From Thermoanaerobaculia bacterium (GTDB lineage: Bacteria; Acidobacteriota; Thermoanaerobaculia; Multivoradales; Multivoraceae): 64,000 nt of DNA. The notes under the pieces are model-generated. The model searched no databases, was not told the DNA's origin, and was given only the letters and a program-made list of their open reading frames with translations. The position numbers and the translations under genes were made by a program. Of the stretch, positions 43,384-51,412 are shown one piece after another. The stretch covers positions 124,001 to 188,000 of the forward strand of contig JAJEHN010000009.1 in assembly GCA_022823665.1 (NCBI GenBank), given 5' to 3'. Numbering within the stretch: position 1 is the first letter of the stretch; each line of letters begins with the position of its first letter.

Positions 43384-44363
43384 TCTCGAGAACCCGGGTT
43401 CCGCTGGCCGCCACGGCCCTCGCGTGCGTATCGGCTTTGCCTGCCGCTACGCGCGCCGACGACGACGGAACCACGGAGGATGCCGTGACGCCACCCGCCA
43501 GGATCGTCATCGCCCACCGCGGCGCGAGCGGCTACCTGCCCGAGCACACCCTGCCGGCCTACGCCCTCGCTCACGGCATGGGGGCCGACTACATCGAGCC
43601 GGACCTCGTCCTGACCCGGGACGGCCACCTGATCTGCCTGCACGACATCTACCTGCAGGCGACGACGAACGTCGAGCAGGTCTTCCCCGACCGCGCCCGC
43701 GAGGACGGCCGCTGGTACGCCGCCGACTTCACGCTCGAGGAGATCCGGCGGCTTCAGGCCGAGGAGCGTCTCGGCAACCGCTTTCCCAGGGGCAGCAGCC
43801 GATTCGCCGTGCCCTCCTTCGCCGAGATGATCGAGCTGGTCCAGGGTCTGAACGAACGGACCGGCCGAACGGTCGGCATCTATCCCGAACTCAAGGCGCC
43901 CGCCTGGCACCGCGCCGAGGGGAAGGCCATGGAGGAGGCGCTGCTTGAGATCGTCGAGCGCTACGGCTACCGGGAGAGCGGCGCTCCGATCTTCGTTCAG
44001 AGCTTCGAGGAGGAGAGCCTCAGGCGCCTGCGCGAACTGGGCTCTGAACTGCCCCAGGTGTTCCTGATGGCCGAAGTCCAGCAGTACCGCCACTTCCTGA
44101 GCGCCCAGGGCATCGCCGGCATCGCCGCTTTCGCAGACGGTATCGGCCCGGCCAAGACGATGCTGGAGCGGCAGCCCGAGCTGATCGGCTGGGCGCACGA
44201 CGCCGGCCTGACCGTCCACCCCTACACGTTCCGCGCCGACCAGGTGCCGGACCGCCACGACAGTCACGAAGCGGAACTCGAGCGCTACCTGTTCGAACTT
44301 GGCGTCGACGGCGTCTTCACCGACTATCCGGACCGGGCTCGAGCGGTTCTGGACCGCCGGTAG
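43380..44363 (+). CDS. glpQ: Glycerophosphodiester phosphodiesterase (GlpQ-like, exported)
   Basis: A 327-residue GDPD TIM-barrel enzyme hydrolysing glycerophosphodiesters to glycerol-3-phosphate and an alcohol. It has a signal peptide (PLAATALACVSALPAATRA) and the catalytic blocks IVIAHRGASGYLPEHTLPAY (His/Arg/Glu), GADYIEPDLVLTRDGHLICLHD (Glu, Asp, His), YPELKAP and FVQSFEEESL, in the longer GlpQ arrangement. The GTG at 43380 overlaps the preceding stop (GTGA), so it is coupled to the molybdopterin enzyme although no functional link is obvious. Its 3' end overlaps the convergent COG4324 gene by 47 bp. Confidence 0.93.
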   Translation: MISRTRVPLAATALACVSALPAATRADDDGTTEDAVTPPARIVIAHRGASGYLPEHTLPAYALAHGMGADYIEPDLVLTRDGHLICLHDIYLQATTNVEQVFPDRAREDGRWYAADFTLEEIRRLQAEERLGNRFPRGSSRFAVPSFAEMIELVQGLNERTGRTVGIYPELKAPAWHRAEGKAMEEALLEIVERYGYRESGAPIFVQSFEEESLRRLRELGSELPQVFLMAEVQQYRHFLSAQGIAGIAAFADGIGPAKTMLERQPELIGWAHDAGLTVHPYTFRADQVPDRHDSHEAELERYLFELGVDGVFTDYPDRARAVLDRR

Positions 44364-45489
44364 CCAGCGAGTCGAGAGCGCGGCGTCGCTCGTCCGGTTC
44401 CAGGCCCGCCAGCCGCTCCACTTCCGCGTAGAACGCCGGGAAACTGCCCCCCGACGACTCGAGCAGGGCCCGGAACGCGGGCACCAGGTCGTTGTAGGTC
44501 GCGACCGAAACCAGGTCCGCGTTGTTGAGCCGCGACAGCCAGCCGCCCAGGTTCGACTCGCCGCCCGCGTCGTCGCCCGCCGCGCGCCAGGCCGGCACGA
44601 GTTCACTCCGGTAGCGCGAGGGCAGCGCCCGGAACAGTTCCGCCTTTCGGGCCAGCTTCCGCTCGTCGCTGTCCTCGCTGCCGTAGATCGCCTCGAGCTC
44701 CGTGCGCGCCTCGAGCAGGTAGCGGTTCAGGTCGCGCCGGCGGCGCCGGCCGCTCTCGAAGGCCGCGAGTTCCTCGTCGCGGCCGAGCGAACGCAGCCAG
44801 CGGCGCACGCCTTCGACCTCAACGGCGGTCGCGAAGGACTCGTTGAACGCGCTGTCGTCCTTGACGTAGACGACCTGGTGGGCGAGTTCGTGGAAGATCA
44901 GGGCCGCGAGGTCCGCGTCGGCGTAGTCGAGAAAGGTGTTGAGCACCGGATCCGCGAACCAGCCCAGGGTCGAGTAGGCCGCGACACCGCCGACGCGTAC
45001 GTCGTAGCCGTCGGCGGCCAGCCGGTCGCCGTGGCGCCGCGCCGCGCGCTCGTTGAAGTAGCCGCGATAGGCGGCGCAACCGGCGAACGGATAGCACCAG
45101 GTCTTCGGTTCCAGGCTGAGCCGGGGCGCGGCGACGACGTTCCAGACCGCGTAGGGGCGGCCCAGGTCGGCGTAGCTGCGATAGCTCCGGTTGTCCGGAA
45201 GCCCGAGTTCCCGGCTGGCGAAGTCGCGAATCTCCTGGCTGAGGCTCAGCCGTTCCCGGGTCGAGGCCGCCAGAACCCGTGCACGGCCCGGTTCGAGCAG
45301 GCGATCGATCGGCTTGCGCTTCACCAGGACATCGGCCCCGCCCCAGACCGCCTGGCTGTAGTAGCGGACACTGCCGCAGCTCGCCACAAGCGCCGCCAGC
45401 ACCACGGCAGCGGCCAGCGCGAGCACGCGCGGACGGCGCCGAAACGGGCGGCGAAGCCTCCGTTTTCGCGTGCTACCCTGCCGACTCAT
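44317..45489 (-). CDS. COG4324-type predicted aminopeptidase, lipoprotein
   Basis: A 390-residue predicted zinc aminopeptidase. A basic N-terminus (SRQGSTRKRRLRRPFRRR) and hydrophobic helix end in the lipobox LVASC, so it is probably lipid-anchored. Family marks are YYSQAVWGGADVL, GVAAYSTLGWFADPVLNTF and the HExxH-type motif FHELAHQVVYVKDDSAFNESFATAVE (~205-230), which carries two His ligands and a downstream Glu. Substrates are unknown. The ATG overlaps that of the divergent symporter in a CATG, so the true start of one of the two may be internal. The 3' end overlaps glpQ. Confidence 0.86.
   Translation of the reverse strand: MSRQGSTRKRRLRRPFRRRPRVLALAAAVVLAALVASCGSVRYYSQAVWGGADVLVKRKPIDRLLEPGRARVLAASTRERLSLSQEIRDFASRELGLPDNRSYRSYADLGRPYAVWNVVAAPRLSLEPKTWCYPFAGCAAYRGYFNERAARRHGDRLAADGYDVRVGGVAAYSTLGWFADPVLNTFLDYADADLAALIFHELAHQVVYVKDDSAFNESFATAVEVEGVRRWLRSLGRDEELAAFESGRRRRRDLNRYLLEARTELEAIYGSEDSDERKLARKAELFRALPSRYRSELVPAWRAAGDDAGGESNLGGWLSRLNNADLVSVATYNDLVPAFRALLESSGGSFPAFYAEVERLAGLEPDERRRALDSLATGGPEPLEPGPDSR
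45474..45479 (+). promoter_or_regulatory. Leaderless-type -10 element of the DAACS symporter
   Basis: TGCTACCCT, an extended-10-like sequence, has its hexamer ending 8 nt before the ATG at 45488. No Shine-Dalgarno is visible. It lies inside the 5' end of the opposing gene's non-coding flank. Confidence 0.4.
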
Positions 45490-46705
45490 GAAACTCGCAC
45501 TTCATTGGCAGGTACTGATCGGAATGGCGGCGGGGCTCTGCTTCGCCCTGGTCTTCGGAGAGGTGGGCTGGATCGCATGGGTCGCCGACCTCTTCATGCG
45601 CCTCCTCAGGATGGTCATCGTGCCCCTGATCTTCACCTCGATCGTGCACGGCGTGTCGGGCATCGGTGACGGCCGGTCGATCGGCCGCCTGGGCGGCAAG
45701 ACGCTCCTCTGGTACACGCTGAGCAGTTTCATGGCAATCCTGGTCGGCCTGACTCTGGCCAACAGCATACGGCCCGGCAAGGGGCTCGTCATGCCCGAAG
45801 GAGTGGCGCCGCTCACACCGGAGGACCTGCAGACGCCCAGTTCGATGGCCGACATCCTCCAGCGCCTCGTCCCGGACAATCCGGTCGGCGCCGCGGCCGG
45901 GGGCGACATCCTCGGGCTCATCTTCTTCTCGATCGTGCTCGGCGCCGCGATCGGCGTGATGACCGGCAAGACCGGCGACCTGCTCCGCGACGGCTTCAGC
46001 GCCGGTTTCGAGGCGATGATGAAGGTCACGACCTGGGTCATCCGCCTGCTGCCGATCGGCGTCTTCGCCCTGCTCGCCCGCGCGGTCAGCCAGATGGGCC
46101 TCGACGTGTTCCAGCAGGTGGGCAAGTACGTGCTGACGATCGCGGTCGGCCTGTCGCTGCACGTGTTCGTCGTGCTGCCGCTGCTCTTCGCCCTGCTCTC
46201 CAGGAAGAACCCCATCCACCACTACCGCGCGATGGCGTCCGCCATGGCGATGGCGTTCTCGACCAGTTCCTCCGCAGCCACCCTGCCGATGACGATGAAG
46301 TGCCTGCGGGAGAAGGTCGGCGCCTCGAACCGGGTCAGCAGCTTCGTCGCGCCGATGGGCGCTACCGTCAACATGGACGGCACGGCCCTGCTGGAGATCG
46401 TCGGCGCCCTCTTCATTGCCCAGGCCCTCGGCGTCGAACTCTCGTTGTACACCCAGTTGGTCGTCGTGCTGACCGCGCTGCTCGCCTCGGTCGGCGCCGC
46501 GGCGATCCCGTCGGCCGGCCTGGTGATGATCTTCATCGTGCTCGAGGCGATCGACCTGACCACGCCGGAGGCCTACGCGCTCGCCGGCGTGATGCTCAGC
46601 GTCGACCGCCCGCTCGACATGTTCCGGACGATGGTCAACATCACGTCCGACTCCGTCGGCGCGGCAATCATCGCGAAGTCAGAGGGAGAGGAGCTCAACT
46701 ACTGA
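45488..46705 (+). CDS. Dicarboxylate/amino acid:cation (DAACS) symporter
   Basis: A 405-residue GltP/DctA-type Na+- or H+-coupled transporter of glutamate, aspartate or C4-dicarboxylates. Eight membrane helices and two re-entrant loops are evident. The HP1 serine-rich loop reads FSTSSSAATLPMT (~257-269), the TM7 ion-binding motif is ATVNMDGTALLEI (~290), and the C-terminal substrate block is MLSVDRPLDMFRTMVNITSDS (~370). All three are intact. ATG 45488 begins a normal first helix (KLALHWQVLIGMAAGL). It is monocistronic, with a GAAA-loop hairpin just after the stop. Confidence 0.93.
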   Translation: MKLALHWQVLIGMAAGLCFALVFGEVGWIAWVADLFMRLLRMVIVPLIFTSIVHGVSGIGDGRSIGRLGGKTLLWYTLSSFMAILVGLTLANSIRPGKGLVMPEGVAPLTPEDLQTPSSMADILQRLVPDNPVGAAAGGDILGLIFFSIVLGAAIGVMTGKTGDLLRDGFSAGFEAMMKVTTWVIRLLPIGVFALLARAVSQMGLDVFQQVGKYVLTIAVGLSLHVFVVLPLLFALLSRKNPIHHYRAMASAMAMAFSTSSSAATLPMTMKCLREKVGASNRVSSFVAPMGATVNMDGTALLEIVGALFIAQALGVELSLYTQLVVVLTALLASVGAAAIPSAGLVMIFIVLEAIDLTTPEAYALAGVMLSVDRPLDMFRTMVNITSDSVGAAIIAKSEGEELNY

Positions 46706-46712
46706 AGCGAAC

Positions 46713-46730
46713 GCGGCCCGAAAGGGCCGC
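46713..46730 (+). terminator. Hairpin after the symporter gene
   Basis: A perfect GCGGCCC-GAAA-GGGCCGC stem-loop starts 7 bp after the stop codon. No T-run follows, so termination would be atypical. Confidence 0.4.
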
Positions 46731-46771
46731 GGCTCGCCACTACTGAGTTCGCCCACGGGCGCCAGACGGCG

Positions 46772-46777
46772 TAGAGT
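46772..46777 (+). promoter_or_regulatory. Leaderless-type -10 element of the YbdK-like gene
   Basis: TAGAGT ends 9 nt before the ATG at 46787; no Shine-Dalgarno. The identical hexamer and spacing occur on the other strand at 17889-17894. Confidence 0.4.
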
Positions 46778-46786
46778 CCGCCGACG

Positions 46787-47938
46787 ATGAGCCCCTACCC
46801 GAACGGCGACGACGTCACGATCACTCTCGGAGTCGAGGAGGAGCTCTTCCTCGTCGACCCGGACTCGCGCGATCTGCTGAGCGATCCCGATCCCGGCATC
46901 TTCGAAGCCTGCAGCGCGGCCGGCGGCGGCCAGCAGGTGGTGCGGGAGTTCCTTCGCTCCCAGATCGAAACGAACACGGCCGTCCACGACTCGGTTTCCG
47001 GCGTGCGCGCGGATCTGAAGGAGTCCCGCCGGCTCGTCATCGAGGCGGCGCAAGCCCACGGCGCGGCCGTGATCGGGGCCTCGGCCCATCCGTTCGCGGC
47101 CTGGGAAGCCCAGCTTCCGACCCCGAAGGAACGCTATCGGCAGTTCGCCTCCACCTACCAGGAAACGGTCCGCCGCCTGGTCATCTGCGGCATGCACGTC
47201 CACGCCGGCTTCGGCGATTTCGACACCCGGATCCGCGTCATGTCGGCGCTCCGGCGCTACCTGCCCCTGTTCATCGGCCTCTCGGCCTCGTCGCCGTTCG
47301 CCGAGGGCCGGGAGTCGGGATTCAAGTGCAACCGGCTGAACCTCTTCGAAGCGATGCCCCGGACCAGCATCCCCGGTCCGCTCACCTCCCGATCCGACTA
47401 CGAAGCGCTGCTCGGCGAGTACCAGCGCATGGCGTTCATTGCCGACGGCAGCGAGATCTGGTGGGACATCCGCCCCTCCCACAAGTTCCCGACAGTGGAG
47501 CTCCGAATCTGTGACACCTGTCCGGCGATCGAGGACGCGATGTGCATCGTCGCCCTCTATGCCTCCCTGATCCGGATGCTGGCCCGGCACGACCGGGAAG
47601 GCACTCTGCCGCCCGAGCCCCCCACCGAGATCATCGTCGAGAACAAGTGGCTCTCGCAGCGCTACGGCCTGCTCGCGTTCCTCGGCGACACCCGGCGCGG
47701 CGGCCGCATCGACATCGCCGACGAACTGCAGGAACTCACGGACGAACTCGCCGAAGACGCCCGCGCCCTCGGCTGCGAGCCGGAACTCCGGCACAGCCTG
47801 TCGATCGTCCGCGAAGGCTCCAGCGCCGACCGGCAGCTCGACCTCTACCGGCTGCGTCTGGTCGAGGGAGCGAGCAAGGACGAGGCCCTGCGGGAAGTCG
47901 TCGATCTACTCGTCGCGGAGACCTCCGAAGGAACCTGA
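46787..47938 (+). CDS. Carboxylate-amine ligase, glutamate-cysteine ligase type 2 (YbdK-like)
   Basis: A 383-residue GCS2-family ATP-dependent ligase. Diagnostic segments are TLGVEEELFLVDPDSRDL at the N-terminus (Mg/ATP-binding Glu cluster), REFLRSQIETNT, GMHVHAGFGD (~135), YLPLFIGLSASSPF and WWDIRPSHKFPTVELRICD (~225-243). YbdK proteins show weak glutamate-cysteine ligase activity; the physiological product is uncertain. No glutathione synthetase gene is adjacent. It is transcribed alone and ends convergently 5 bp from the DUF4143 gene. Confidence 0.92.
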   Translation: MSPYPNGDDVTITLGVEEELFLVDPDSRDLLSDPDPGIFEACSAAGGGQQVVREFLRSQIETNTAVHDSVSGVRADLKESRRLVIEAAQAHGAAVIGASAHPFAAWEAQLPTPKERYRQFASTYQETVRRLVICGMHVHAGFGDFDTRIRVMSALRRYLPLFIGLSASSPFAEGRESGFKCNRLNLFEAMPRTSIPGPLTSRSDYEALLGEYQRMAFIADGSEIWWDIRPSHKFPTVELRICDTCPAIEDAMCIVALYASLIRMLARHDREGTLPPEPPTEIIVENKWLSQRYGLLAFLGDTRRGGRIDIADELQELTDELAEDARALGCEPELRHSLSIVREGSSADRQLDLYRLRLVEGASKDEALREVVDLLVAETSEGT

Positions 47939-47943
47939 TCGAA

Positions 47944-49113
47944 CTACTGCCGGGCCGCGGCCAGCACCTCCGCAATTGACCGTCCCGGAACGAGGGCGCG
48001 GAGGAAGTCCTCGCAGGACAGGCAGAGGATACCGCCCCGCTTCAGGCGACGTCCCCGATAGAGCAGCACGGGTGTGGCTTCTGGATAGTCCCTGGCGAAG
48101 GCGCGAAGGCCGCTCAGGTCGCTGGGGTGGATGACGCTGCCGTTCTTGACTTCCAACGCGTAGAGGCCACTCTCGCCGTAAAGCACGAAGTCGATCTCGC
48201 TGCCGGAGCGGGTCCGCCAGAAGCTCAGCGTGTCCTTCGACCCGGTGTACGCGATGAAGGCGCGTAGGTGCTGGGCGACCAGACCCTCCAGGGCCGGGCC
48301 GGCGAGTTCCGTGTTCCGGTCCAGCGGACCTCTCGGGCGAAGGGACTGATACACGCCGGGGTCGACGAGATACAGCTTGGGATGGACCGTCAGCTTCCGC
48401 CGCGCTCGACGGCGAAACACCGTCAACGTGAAGCCGAGCAGAAGGTCCTGGAGCACCTCGAGGTAGTTCATCGCCGTCTTGCGCTCCACCTGACACTCGC
48501 GCGCCAGGTTCGCGACGTTGAGGACGGCGGCATGGCTGAAGCTCACCGCCTCCAGGAATCGGCCGAAGCTGCCAACGTTCCGTACCAGGCCTTCCGCCTG
48601 GACTTCCTCGCGGACGTAGAGCGCGGCGTAGGTCCGAAGAGCCTCCGCAGGTTCGGCCGCGTCCACGATCAGCGGAACAAGGCCCAGCGTGAGTGCGCGC
48701 TCCAACTGGAACGAGGCACCGAGTTCGCCCGCCATGAACGGATGCATCGTGGTGAGCAGCGCGCGTCCCGCGAGAAGATCCACGCCTGTTCGGCGGAGCT
48801 TGCGGGCGCTCGATCCAGTGAGAACGAAGCGGAGGCTCTTGTCGCGCTCGATCAACTGGTGCACGACCGGAAGGAGTTGCGGAGCGCGCTGGACTTCATC
48901 GATGACGACCGGACGCCGCTGGGGCTCGGTCGCCACGATGTCGCGCAGTCTCTCGGGCGCCGCGCCGTAGTAACGCTCTTCCTCCGGATCGTTCAGATCG
49001 ATGAACAGCGCCTCCGGGTACTTTCGCTGCAACCAGGTCGACTTGCCGGTCCCGCGGGGTCCGAAGAGGAAGTAGCTGGAGCGCTCAGGGGCCGTGAAGA
49101 AACGATCGAACAC
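47944..49113 (-). CDS. AAA+ ATPase with DUF4143 C-terminal domain
   Basis: A 389-residue protein. The AAA domain has Walker A FGPRGTGKSTW (~18-28) and Walker B RRPVVIDEVQRAP (~66-78), plus the sensor FVLTGSSARKLRR. The DUF4143 part in the C-terminal half includes FWRTRSGSEIDFVLYGESGLYALEVKNG, which has the Asp...Glu-x-Lys arrangement of PD-(D/E)XK-type folds. This family is abundant, often horizontally mobile, and of unproven function (toxin- or defence-related roles have been proposed). Start GTG 49113 has TAACCT ending 7 nt upstream and no Shine-Dalgarno. It stands alone, 10 kb from the BREX island. Confidence 0.9.
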   Translation of the reverse strand: MFDRFFTAPERSSYFLFGPRGTGKSTWLQRKYPEALFIDLNDPEEERYYGAAPERLRDIVATEPQRRPVVIDEVQRAPQLLPVVHQLIERDKSLRFVLTGSSARKLRRTGVDLLAGRALLTTMHPFMAGELGASFQLERALTLGLVPLIVDAAEPAEALRTYAALYVREEVQAEGLVRNVGSFGRFLEAVSFSHAAVLNVANLARECQVERKTAMNYLEVLQDLLLGFTLTVFRRRARRKLTVHPKLYLVDPGVYQSLRPRGPLDRNTELAGPALEGLVAQHLRAFIAYTGSKDTLSFWRTRSGSEIDFVLYGESGLYALEVKNGSVIHPSDLSGLRAFARDYPEATPVLLYRGRRLKRGGILCLSCEDFLRALVPGRSIAEVLAAARQ

Positions 49114-49120
49114 GGACTGG

Positions 49121-49126
49121 AGGTTA
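49121..49126 (-). promoter_or_regulatory. Leaderless-type -10 element of the DUF4143 ATPase
   Basis: Minus-strand TAACCT ends 7 nt before the GTG at 49113; no Shine-Dalgarno. Confidence 0.35.
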
Positions 49127-49218
49127 CTCCAGACCCTTCATTCTGTCCATCGCGATTCCGTTTTGCCGGGTCTTTCGGAATCAGCCCGTCCGCTACGCGG
49201 GTTCTGCCGGCGCCTTCG

Positions 49219-50058
49219 CTACGGGCCGACGAAAGAGGCGTAACGGTCGAGCCGCGGCAGGATCCTGTCCCGACCCTGCGGCGGGAGCGGCAGGATGACG
49301 CGGTGCACGCCGGCCTCGGCGTAGGCATCGAGCACGTCCTGCTGCGGTGGCGCGCCGAAGACGCTGATGGAGATCGTCGCCATCGCGCGGCCGGCGCGCT
49401 CAGCCCGCTGCTTCAGGTCCCCGATGCCCTCCAGCACGGCCTCCGTATCCCTTCCGATCGGAAGCCAGCCGTCGCAGAAGTCGACCACCCGCTGGCGGGT
49501 GTAGCCGGTTCCGCCACCGAGCACGATCGGCGGGTGGGGCTTCTGCTCGGGTTTCGGCCAGGACCAGATGGGAGCGAAGTCGACGTGGCGGCCGTGGAAC
49601 TCCGCTTCGTCCTCGGTCCAGATCGTCTTGAAGGCCGCCACCTGCTCCCCGAGCTTGGCGAAGCGGGTCGTGTAGTCCGTTCCGTGATGCTCCATCTCTT
49701 CCCGGTTCCAGCCGCCGCCGATGCCGAAGACGAAGCGGCCGTTCGAGAGCACGTCGAGGCTCGCCACCGTCTTCGCGGTGGTGATCGTGTCGCGTTCGAT
49801 GATCAGGCAGATCCCGGTGCCGAGTCTGATCCTCTTCGTGGTCATCGCGGCCGCGGTCAGCGCGACGAACGGATCGTGGGAACGGGAGTACTCGGGCGGC
49901 AACTCCCCGCCGCCCGGGAAGGGACTCCGCCGCGAGGTCGGAATGTGGGTGTGCTCTGGAAACCAGAGGGACTCGAAACCTCGGGCTTCCACCTCGGCGC
50001 CGAGCTCGTCGGGCCGTATCGAGTCGCCGGTAGGAAACATGAAGATGCCGATATCCAT
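49219..50058 (-). CDS. LLM-class F420- or flavin-dependent oxidoreductase
   Basis: A 279-residue luciferase-like monooxygenase-fold protein. Marks are DIGIFMFPTGDSIRPDELG at the start, GFESLWFPEHTHIP, IRLGTGICLIIERDTITTAKTVASLDVLSNGRFVFGIGGGWNREE (~90-135), and PPIVLGGGTGYTRQRVVDF. These match the 'probable F420-dependent oxidoreductase' subgroup, which reduces or oxidises small organics using F420 or FMN; no F420 biosynthesis gene is in view. I chose ATG 50058, whose -10-like TACACT ends 9 nt upstream; the frame extends further upstream without coding character. Confidence 0.92.
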   Translation of the reverse strand: MDIGIFMFPTGDSIRPDELGAEVEARGFESLWFPEHTHIPTSRRSPFPGGGELPPEYSRSHDPFVALTAAAMTTKRIRLGTGICLIIERDTITTAKTVASLDVLSNGRFVFGIGGGWNREEMEHHGTDYTTRFAKLGEQVAAFKTIWTEDEAEFHGRHVDFAPIWSWPKPEQKPHPPIVLGGGTGYTRQRVVDFCDGWLPIGRDTEAVLEGIGDLKQRAERAGRAMATISISVFGAPPQQDVLDAYAEAGVHRVILPLPPQGRDRILPRLDRYASFVGP

Positions 50059-50067
50059 AGGCGGCGG

Positions 50068-50073
50068 AGTGTA
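50068..50073 (-). promoter_or_regulatory. Leaderless-type -10 element of the LLM oxidoreductase
   Basis: Minus-strand TACACT ends 9 nt before the ATG at 50058; no Shine-Dalgarno. Confidence 0.4.
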
Positions 50074-50163
50074 ACGGCCTTCATCCGTCCGTGCCGCCCC
50101 CCGCGCGCACCTCTGGCCCGGCACTGCCTGCCAGTCGCCCGCGGCGGATCGGTGAGAGGCAAG

Positions 50164-50169
50164 TAAACT
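50164..50169 (+). promoter_or_regulatory. Leaderless-type -10 element of the Eis-like gene
   Basis: TAAACT ends 8 nt before the GTG at 50178. It is an AT-rich spot in a GC-rich divergent gap. Confidence 0.4.
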
Positions 50170-50177
50170 CCCGCCCC

Positions 50178-51374
50178 GTGACCGACTGCCTCAGCTTCGG
50201 CCCCGTTCGCGACGACGCGGAACTGGAAGCGCTGGCCCGCAACGAGGCGCTGGCGTTCAATACGCCGCTTGAATCCTGCCTGTCCTGGCTCCGGGACACG
50301 CATGATCAGGTACGGATCGTGCGCTCGGGCGGCGAGGTCCTGGGAGGCCTGGTCCGCTACGACATGGGCCAGTTCTTCGGCGGCCGGTCGATTTCCAACG
50401 TGGGCATCGCCGGCGTGGCGATCAGCCCGACCGCGCGAGGGCGCGGGGTCGCGAAGTCGATGATGAGGGCGGCGCTTGCCGAGATGCATGACCAGGGCGT
50501 CGCGGTCTCCACTCTCTACCCGACCACGTTCACGCTCTACGGGCGAGCGGGCTACGCGGTCGCCGGCCACCGCTACCAGTACCGGCTGCCGCTTCCGAAG
50601 CTGGGCCGTATCGAGTCGGCCCGGCAGATCGTCCCGCTCGACCCGAGCCGTGACGCGGACGCGGTGGCGCGCTTCTACCGCAAGCTGGCCTCGAGCCGCC
50701 CCGGCTGGCTCGATCGCAACAGTCACATCTGGGATCGCGTTTACCGCCATCCCGCCGGCCGCGACGTGCATGCCTACGGCGTGCCGGGCGGCGGCGGCGA
50801 CATCGAAGGCTACGTCGTCTACACGCTCGGCGAGGTGGCCCGCTATCCCTACACCCTCAACGTCCGCGACGTGCAGGTGGCCAACCGGGAAGCGGCGCGG
50901 CGTGTTCTCGCCCTGTTCTCGGACTGCCGGACGCTCGCCCGCCACGCCACCTGGTACGGCGGCCTCGACGACTCGCTCCTCCTCGAAGTACCAGAAGTCG
51001 GTACCGAGATCTCGGTAGCCGAAACCTGGATGCTGCGGATCGTGGACGTCCGCGCCGCTCTCACTTCGCGAGGATACCCATCCGACACGACGGCCCGGAT
51101 CGAACTGGATCTGACGGACGACGTCGTACCGGCCAATGCCGGCGGCTTCCTTCTCGAGGTCCAGGGCGGCGAAGCGAGCGCGAGCCGCACCGGCGTCGCC
51201 GCCGGGCCGGACGCTCTCCGCCTCGACATCCGCGCTCTCGCCTCGCTGTACAGCGGCCACCTCAGCGCGCGCCGGCTGGCCGAGCTCGGCCAGGTGAAAG
51301 GACCGACCGCTTCTCTCAATCGGGCCGACCGGGTTTTCGCCGGTCCGCCGCCCTCCATGCCGGACTACTTCTGA
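50178..51374 (+). CDS. Eis-like GNAT N-acetyltransferase
   Basis: A 398-residue protein with two GNAT-type modules and a C-terminal SCP2-like (sterol carrier) domain, the Eis architecture. The first GNAT carries VGIAGVAISPTARGRGVAKSMMRAALAEM (acetyl-CoA P-loop, ~77-105) and TLYPTTFTLYGRAGYAVAG. The C-terminal part (LTDDVVPANAGGFLLEVQGG) fits the SCP2-like domain. Mycobacterial Eis acetylates aminoglycosides and protein lysines; the natural substrate here is unknown. The GTG at 50178 is chosen because the TAAACT element lies 8 nt upstream and the N-terminus (DCLSFGPVRDDAELEAL) aligns with the family; earlier in-frame codons have no such support. Confidence 0.87.
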   Translation: MTDCLSFGPVRDDAELEALARNEALAFNTPLESCLSWLRDTHDQVRIVRSGGEVLGGLVRYDMGQFFGGRSISNVGIAGVAISPTARGRGVAKSMMRAALAEMHDQGVAVSTLYPTTFTLYGRAGYAVAGHRYQYRLPLPKLGRIESARQIVPLDPSRDADAVARFYRKLASSRPGWLDRNSHIWDRVYRHPAGRDVHAYGVPGGGGDIEGYVVYTLGEVARYPYTLNVRDVQVANREAARRVLALFSDCRTLARHATWYGGLDDSLLLEVPEVGTEISVAETWMLRIVDVRAALTSRGYPSDTTARIELDLTDDVVPANAGGFLLEVQGGEASASRTGVAAGPDALRLDIRALASLYSGHLSARRLAELGQVKGPTASLNRADRVFAGPPPSMPDYF

Positions 51375-51412
51375 GACCGGCGCTGCCCGCAACCACGGAC
51401 GGAGACCAGGCC

